Source: Pelecanus crispus (lineage: Eukaryota > Chordata > Aves > Pelecaniformes > Pelecanidae). From it: 64,000 nt of DNA. Below, in pieces: positions 57,100 to 64,000 of the stretch. A program made the position numbers and the translations under genes. The DNA is taken from positions 48,298,346-48,362,345 of the forward strand of contig NC_134648.1 in assembly GCF_030463565.1 (NCBI RefSeq), in the 5' to 3' direction. The notes under the pieces were generated by a model. That model saw only the letters and a program-made list of their open reading frames with translations. It did not search any database and was not told the DNA's origin. Numbering within the stretch: the stretch's first letter is position 1; every line of letters starts with the position of its first letter.

Positions 57100-60000
57100 T
57101 CAAGAGAAAGGTCAAAAGAACAGCTTTAAAAAATGTTCAATTCTCCTGTTATGATTTTGCATATGGAGATGATCATTTTAATAATGTGTAAGCACTTGCG
57201 TGAAAATAAGACAGAAATATGATTTTCCATCAGTTGCCGCAAGTTCATCTTTTTTAAATGTGCTGACATGAACGATTACAAACCAGATTTCTCACTGAGA
57301 TTTACACCATTTTATATATTAAAAAATTAAACAGCTGCAAATAAGGACACTGAAGAATTATTCTTCAACAGATTTTATTTTTCTAAAGTCTTCCGTGTTG
57401 TTTTTGGTTTTATTCAGTCAATCTGACAAGTTTCTCATTCTCAAACATATTATTTGTTTCCTGATTTCAGAAATTATACTTATCTAGCTGTGTTTTTCAC
57501 AGATGTGGCAACAGAGCAGTGGAGAACATAGGGTGATTTCAGGGATTTGGTTTAGAATTTTTTTTGGTGCACATAACCAGAATTAGCCGATATGCATTCT
57601 CAATGTGTACATTTTCTTCATACTTTGCTTTTTATTTTTTAAAACAACCCTTGCTTTATACAGCAATTTTGAGGAGTTGCTGTCATTTTATTTTTCTTTG
57701 TTTCTGGACCGTGTATGGCATGTGATTGCTATCTAGTTTTAACAGTTAAGAAAGTGCTGTAGAGGAAGAAGTGCGATTTAATTCCTTAGAACATACAAAC
57801 TCAGTCCTTCTTCAGCTCCTTTTCAGACATACGTGATGTTGCTTCTACTTTTATCTCTAAAAGTTTAATTCAGTTCCTTCGTAGTTTTTGTATTTCTGTT
57901 GATGAGATTTTTTTGGACATTTTTGTAGACTAAGGGCGTAATGGTACAGGGAGATACCGAAAACATTCTCCTATGAAACTAAAAATGTTGGTACCTATTG
58001 CCTGACACTGTTTAGTAGGCAATTTTTGTTATCGGATTCATCGGTAGCGCAAAGGTATCTGGCTGGATCAAGGCTCTCTGTACACCTAACTGAATTAAGC
58101 AGCGCCTTCCAAGTGATGATGTGCAGCCTGCAATGCAGCCTAACCAGGCACTGGGGCAGGGAGGGGGCCGCAGCTGTCTGATACAATTGAGACTCCCTTT
58201 CAAAGCCAAGGAAACCCCAACATGGGAACTTGCATTTTGGCTCTTGGGCTTCGTGAAGGATGTCGACTTTACTTATTGTGGGTTCTTTTTGCCTTAATAG
58301 ACTGTAGCAAATATGAGCTTTTGAAAATGATGGTTAAGCGTATCGATGTGTCCATATGTATTACCTTACATAGATGATGCCAGATGCGTCTCCTTCGGAA
58401 TAATTCATACAAGTTGCATAGTGGCACCAAGCACGCTGTAAAGGACTAGAATGAGTCAAAGTATGAGAGAAACAGTTTTCTTGCATACAGAGATATGTAA
58501 GTGCACGGATGAATGTGTATCAGGGTGTGTGTGTACACACTTATTTTTAAATAAATGTGCACATATTATAAATTAACAGAATGCACATGTATATGAAATA
58601 TATAATCTTACATATAACCACATGTTCATACGATATTGCATAGAGTACTGTTTCACTTAAACAGTTATCCATACAATGCCTCTCTGTACGCATATGCAAA
58701 TCCTTCTGTATATGGTTGCATATTTCTCTGTGAGTATGCGTGTATTAAATGTATAAAAAAAATAAGGATAGGTGCATCTGTCTTCATCACAAGGTTGTTC
58801 CGAGTCTTTGTTAATTAAAGTTTTTAAATCTGTTGATAGTCTTGCACAGAAGGTGTTGTGTAAATGTAGAATGCTGTACAAATATACCATACGTATCATT
58901 TCTGCTTAAAAAAAATTTGGTGTTTCTCTCGGAACATATATAATTATGGGTGATAAAGGGTTAGGTGCTACTAAACAACTGCAGTTAGACCTTCTGTTTA
59001 TAAATCAATGCATATTGGCATTTGTGATTTTTAAAGAGGAACAGAGATTTTCTTTAAATAAAGTGTCAGAGAGGAATTTGAAAAACTGTGTGCAGAACAT
59101 AGATCCAGCTATAACATTGTCCAGATAAAGCTGGGCTCATGCGCCACAGTCAGAAAAGTCAGTAGTTCGGAATTTCTTTTTTCTTTTTGTTTATTTTTTG
59201 GTTATTTTGGAAACTTTTATTTCTTCTTTTTTTTTGTTTTTAATGTGATTGTGGTTTTGGAGGCACAAAGTATAGGGTGCTTCCCCTTATGAAACCCCTT
59301 GCTTAGAAAGTTATTTGACGATGAGATACTTTGGTTTTTTATTTCAACACCTACAGTGTTTATGACCATTCTCTTTTTATTCTTTTAGAAGTGTTGGTTG
59401 TGGGGTTTTTTTGGGTTGTTGTGTTTTGTTTTGTTGTTTGTTTTTTTATTTTAAACAGAGCACTTCCTTTTCTTCTAGCAATTACAGCTACGGGACTGTC
59501 ATTGCAGAGGATTCTATAAGCCCTAACCACTGCCTATGATCATTACTTCTCTGTAATGATAATACAGACTGTCTCTGCTGAAATTTTCCCTCTTGAGTTC
59601 CTATTCTAGCATGGACTTATTTTTAAAAATATGAACAAATTTAATTCCACAGCCTTTTTTAAATAACATAATTATGAAACAAAAAGCAAAAGCTCTCACA
59701 GTACAGTGATGTGGTATTTATACATGTTTTAATACACTAATTTGCCTTAGAATTTTCCCCTCAGGTGTTTAGAGAAAAACAGATGCAGCCCCCACCCCTT
59801 TAATTGTTGGTTGAAAGAAGAAAAAATACCTGGCTTTGGCTGGCCTGCTTTTTCAACATACTATTACTTTGCTTCAGTCTCTGAAAAATGTTATAGATTC
59901 AATTCCCCTGTTGGACCAAGAGTTAAAAATTAATTCATGAATAATAAAAACCAATCAGTCTTGTTGAGTTTAAGAAGGATTAGAAGAAAGGTTTTTGTAC

Positions 60001-61700
60001 AGAAGCAGTTATATATCTTGGTGGTGATGTTGTTGGACTAATAGATATTGTACTAGGTCCCGTTGGTTATCTGATAAAGGTAGCTGATTTGCAAATAGAA
60101 TTGTTATCCTGATGACTAACGAGTCTAATATTGGATGGATTAAAAGAGGTTGGGCGGCTGGTGTCTATTATAAGTTCTCGACTCCCTCTTAGGAGATAAT
60201 TTATTTGATTCAGACTGTAAATTGAAAAGGGACCAGGTAAATACATACCATAAAGGAACGGTTCATGCTACCTTACTGCAGCTGGGATTTTCAAGGGAGG
60301 CAATCCTTCCTTTGGTGACTTGGGCATCAAATCCCACCGAGTGTCAGTGTGCCCATGGTGGGGAGAGGCGTGGTGGAAGGCCTGTACAGACGTCAGGCTA
60401 CCCTGCACTCAGAGCATATAACTGATAGAAGGTGGGCACAGAAAGATTTATGATCCCTTTGAGATAGAGGAAGGACTTGCACCCAAAATTTTGTAATGCA
60501 AAACCTGACCCTGTCCTTACATAGATCTGCTGTGTAACACTGGAGAGGGGGAGAAGGAAGTAGGAGACATGGTTTTGGGGGAATGAGGGCATCCAGAGTG
60601 ATGGAGATCTCAGTTTTTAAAAAAGGGTTCAGAGCTAAAGCTAGAGTTTAACGGAAGCTGGGGGACAAAAGTGGCTTGTTTCAGGGACAGTGCTTCAGCC
60701 TGACATGGGCTATAGGAAGAAGGCTGCTCTTCTGCACCAGGCAGCTGTTCAGCACGGTTAGGTGGAGGTCTGAGGAAGGGAGGAAGAGGATAGGGCTGTC
60801 ATGGGCAAGAGGAGGAATGGATAAATCTTTTTCAAATACCTGCTCCATAAGAGCTTCTTAGGACTACAGAGCCTTGGTAAGAAAAACATCTTGAGTGACA
60901 AATTCTCCTCCTGTAAGAGGAGTTCACTGTCACACTCAAGAGCCGCAGCTTCTCTGTCTTTCAGCTGTCGCAGGAAAACGTGCAAACACAGGATCTTTGG
61001 GAGGTTAAAGACAGTGATATTCAGCCTGCAGGCGACTAGCTGTTAGATTTGGGTAGAAATAAAGGCAGCAGAAGGAGAAGTGTCCTTCTTTTGAAAGGAG
61101 AAGAGTTTTGCTTCCTTCAATGGGGGACTGGCCAGTGGCTTTGCCTCCATCTGCCCATTGCTTCAGCACAGGTAGGAGCTGGAAGAGCTCTGCAGCCATC
61201 TGCAGGGCTCCGCCGACAGTGCGCCGGGCACCATGCTGCTGCGGAAGGGGCTGCAGGGTCTGCCTGGAGAGCAGCCATCGCACCTTTCTTTTTCACAGGC
61301 CAGCTCTTTGGAAACGTTCAGATTACTCTGTCTTCTGAAAAGCACATGTGGGTTTCTCCTGGGTATCTTGGCAGTGCTGTCATTACTGTGTTAAGAGAGC
61401 GTTTCCATGTTTATGGACCTCGTGGAGCCTCCAGGGAGGCTCTCTGTCATCCCTGATGGCTCCTACCCTGCACACTCCCTTCTGCATCTTACTAGTATAT
61501 GTTTGGACACTGTCACCACATCCCCTGAAGAGCGATTCCACCATCTGTGGAGATCTCATGGTAAAGAAGCTTGATGAGGAAAGAGAAACTCTAGTGTTTC
61601 CCATATGAGTTTCATGCAGTCTTTGAGAAATACGTAACTGTCGTTCTGAGTGCATCTTTTGTGTATTTGCACACTGTTTCCTAAGTAAAGCAATCTCTTG
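57100..61700 (+). other. Intron 1, AT-rich part
   Basis: Strongly AT-rich, with T-runs (57,540-57,720 and 59,170-59,450) and TA/CA-rich low-complexity sequence at about 58,490-58,740. CpG retention near 58,020-58,080 and 58,250-58,440 hints at conserved patches. At 61,000-61,460 GC rises locally and a 135-codon frame (61,049-61,456) appears, but it has no recognisable domain. Confidence 0.5.
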
Positions 61701-61706
61701 CTTTCT

Positions 61707-61955
61707 CACAGAATTGCAGAATGGTTGAGGTTGGAAGGGACCTCTGGAGGTCATCTAGTCCAACCCCCCTGCTCAAGCAGGGCCACCAGTTGTCCAGACC
61801 ATGTCTAGTGGCTTTTGAATATCTCCAAGACAGGAGACTCCACAACCTCTCTGGGCAACCTGTGCAAGTGCTTGGTCACTCTCACAGTGAAAAAGTGTTT
61901 CCTAATGTTCAGACAGACCCTACTATGTTTCAGTTCATTCCCTCATGTTGAGGGA
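61707..61955 (-). mobile_element. CR1 LINE 3' fragment (5'-truncated), - strand
   Basis: The sequence starts with the reverse complement of a CR1 3' end (GAATGGTTGAGGTTGGAAGG, then GTCATCTAGTCCAACC). It continues through the typical segments corresponding to CTGGGCAACCTG and the frame region before it. It is moderately diverged. CR1 elements are usually 5'-truncated, and this copy keeps only about 250 bp. It lies in antisense orientation within the intron. Confidence 0.9.
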
Positions 61956-61959
61956 GGGT

Positions 61960-63000
61960 TTTTTTCCTCATATTTGAGTTTACCCAATCATTTTATGGTG
62001 TCTTAAAACTCTATCTAGTTTGTCAGTCTCTTCCTAATAAAGTGACATATAGAAATTTTAGGTACATTTAGGTTAAACCTATGTGGAAGAGAAGTATCCC
62101 CTACCTGGTTCCCTGGCAGTGTATCTTGATGTCACTTGTGTAGGTGACTGACAGCTGGGAGTATAACTGTGTCATTGGGATCTGAATTGCTGGGCTCTTG
62201 CAGCCTGAGTTAAGAGTGACAGGTATGTTGTCTTAAATTCACAGCTGGTGCATCAAGAGCATCTACTGTGTCTCATCAGGAGATACAGAAATTTCTCATC
62301 TAGTGCAGAGTATAGCTTGTCCACATCACAATGTGATGAATATGTACAGGTATTCATTTCAAATATCCTCTTTATCTTTTTCTTAGCAGCTGGTTTATCA
62401 GGGTTCTTTTCTGAACAGGTTAAATGAATAGCAGTGAGCAACAATTAAATGCAGATTCAACAGGGAACAATCCATTCATTTTTGGGTTGCTGTTTTTTTG
62501 ACCCCTGTGCTCAATCCTCATTGTCTCTGGTTTCTTCTGGGAGAATGACATCTGAGTGGTCTCCCTGTATCTTTGTCACATCACCAATGAGAGAGTTAGG
62601 ATAAAGATTTGACACTGTTCGTGATGTGGACTACTGAACCAGGGAAAAAACCCTTTAATAGCTGTAGAGAAAAATCTTTTGAGGAGGATGCCATATTAAA
62701 ATGACTTCTACTGTGATAGAAAACCTTCTGCCTGTAATAATGTAGTCAGTACTTGCTGCTTTCTAGGAGCGACTACTGTGCTAACAGGTTCTGTTTCACT
62801 CGCAGCCATAGGTAATTTATATCAGGTTACTTCATCTTCTGAGAGCGACTAACAACCATGAAATGCTGTCACTGTTGTTGAAGGAAGAGGCTGGTGTTAA
62901 GAATTTATATGGGAAACCAGACAAGCAGAAGCCACAAGATGAAGAAACCATCTACAAGCTTCGAGTGTGTTTGGGAACTTGCTTTTTAAAACTGTCTGCT
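61960..63000 (+). other. Intron 1, no gene seen
   Basis: Ordinary AT-leaning sequence with no repeat or coding signal that I can support. Confidence 0.45.
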
Positions 63001-63004
63001 AAGG

Positions 63005-63115
63005 TACTTTGGATCTGAATCTGCTGTCATTTTTACTTGTGTAAATGACAAGTAACTGTGAAAATCAGATGGGATACACCAATGTAAAGCTGGCACAAGA
63101 TTAATATTAGGCCAT
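63005..63115. repeat. Ancient CR1-type palindromic fragment
   Basis: The region reads like the old amniote CR1 segment with two imperfect inverted arms: CTGAATCTGCTGTC...TTACTTGTGTAAAT on the left and ACACCAATGTAAAGCTGG...TTAGGCC on the right. Bird, turtle and crocodile genomes share such fossils. It is diverged; the assignment is from memory. Confidence 0.6.
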
Positions 63116-63328
63116 TCAGCTCAACATCACAGTAGAGGAAGATATACCTGGAGCTAATATAAGAAATCATATTGAAGGCGGAGGGGGGAGGACTAAAGCT
63201 TTGTATGGGAAGGGCAGAAACTAGTCATTTTCCTTGTGTAAAACTTTGCCAGGTGCTGTTGGTGCCTCTCACCACCAGCTGCTTCTTTCAGAGTTCAGGT
63301 TTTGTGCCTCTAATGCATAAAATGATTC

Positions 63329-63715
63329 TTTCAGCCCTTTGGGAATAATTTGGAGTATGTTGGAGAAGGCTACATAGTGGTAATTGGGGAGCAGTTTGAT
63401 GCATTGCTAAAATGCATAGAGGACAAAATGCCAAATGAGGTGTGAGAGGAGGTGAGGTGTGAAGTCGCTGAAGTTGCAAAGAATATTATCGGGATGAAAA
63501 CACAGCAGAGGTGAGTAAAGCAGGACTCCAAAGAAGCATTCCAGCATGTGGAGAATTCCAGAGACCTCCAGATGAGAATGTCCTTTGCCAAATTTATGAG
63601 AATGAAACCCATGGAAGAAGAAGGCCTGTGCAAAGGAGAAAGAAGACTAGAACAAGATAGCTGGGAAGAAGAGACCCAGCTCTGGTTTCAAGCTCCTTTT
63701 AAGGTATCTATATAA
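63329..63715 (+). pseudogene. Possible decayed coding sequence (unrecognised)
   Basis: One frame from a TTTCAG-like junction (63,329) to TAA near 63,715 spans about 129 codons with only two internal TGA codons (63,443-63,445 and 63,509-63,511). It includes charged, coding-like stretches such as GEQFDALLKCIEDKMPNEV and EEVRCEVAEVAKN. I do not recognise the protein. A/G-rich sequence can mimic charged protein, so chance remains a good alternative. A GTGAGTAA donor-like sequence overlaps the second TGA. Confidence 0.2.
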
Positions 63716-64000
63716 TGCCATCAAGCTGAGCAGCAATTGCATCTTTATAGCAATAGATAAAATCAAGAAAAAGTGGAAGGCAAATGTAACAAATTGTGCC
63801 TTGAGCAAAACCTCACTGGTATTCCCCTGTGGGTAGGAAATCTAAGTTTAGCACCATCTGATTCTGTAGTATCCTGAGAACTCCGATGCTGCAAGGAAAT
63901 GCAAAAAGCAATGCCAGGAAATATTCTCCTGCTCTAGACAAGAGATCCAAAGGCGACTTGGTGGTTCAGAATGATCTTGCGCATTTTGGATTGTAAACAG

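Noticed and set aside
1..64000. CRISPR arrays, operons, tRNA/rRNA genes, viral insertions
   Set aside because: No regularly spaced repeats, no cloverleaf or rRNA cores, no LTR pairs or viral coding frames were seen; the sequence is vertebrate nuclear DNA.

Overview
The window looks like bird nuclear DNA. The evidence is CR1 LINE copies, including one fairly young copy that ends in the octamer-type 3' repeat typical of avian CR1. Interspersed-repeat density is low, Alu and L1 are absent, one CpG island is present, and long stretches have no genes. Almost every open frame of 60 to 190 codons here is a chance or shadow ORF.

The one gene I recognise is on the + strand. A strong CpG island lies at about 49,300-50,460. 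It contains a short coding exon at 50,160-50,209, followed by a canonical GTGAGT donor. The exon encodes MDISELCISDPLGYHN plus a split codon beginning CA. From memory this matches the long N-terminal form of estrogen-related receptor beta (ESRRB, NR3B2) and parallels the ESRRG N-terminus (MD.VELC...). I infer that the window holds the 5' end of an avian ESRRB gene. Positions 1 to about 49,000 would be upstream intergenic or upstream-promoter sequence. Positions 50,210-64,000 would be the 5' part of the first coding intron, with the remaining exons beyond the right edge.

Layout. 1-4,000: plain sequence with several very old CR1/SINE fossils (about 1,950-2,990). 4,015-4,306: a long pyrimidine tract, a good 3' splice site, a roughly 209-bp candidate non-coding exon and a perfect GTAAGT donor, with a near-palindromic estrogen response element about 180 bp downstream. 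5,100-6,400: an AT-rich block. 7,260-30,450: mostly featureless DNA with islands that look like conserved non-coding elements (near 7,300, 21,600, 26,800, 28,700 and 30,100), and well-recognisable ancient CR1 bodies at 13,455-13,640, 17,940-18,480 and 20,020-20,490. 31,050-46,000: more CR1/MIR-type fossils plus the young CR1 at 43,525-44,337, whose reverse-transcriptase C-terminal frame is interrupted by one TGA. 46,674-46,748: a possible small coiled-coil exon on the - strand. 48,560-49,300: TG/CG alternating sequence that grades into the CpG island. 50,460-64,000: intron with candidate cryptic exons (55,854-56,007 and 57,009-57,070), a second CR1 (61,707-61,955), a CR1 palindrome (63,005-63,115) and a decayed coding-like frame (63,329-63,715).

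No tRNA, rRNA, CRISPR array, virus or prokaryotic feature was seen. Repeat and gene assignments rest on reading and memory of consensus sequences, not on a search.
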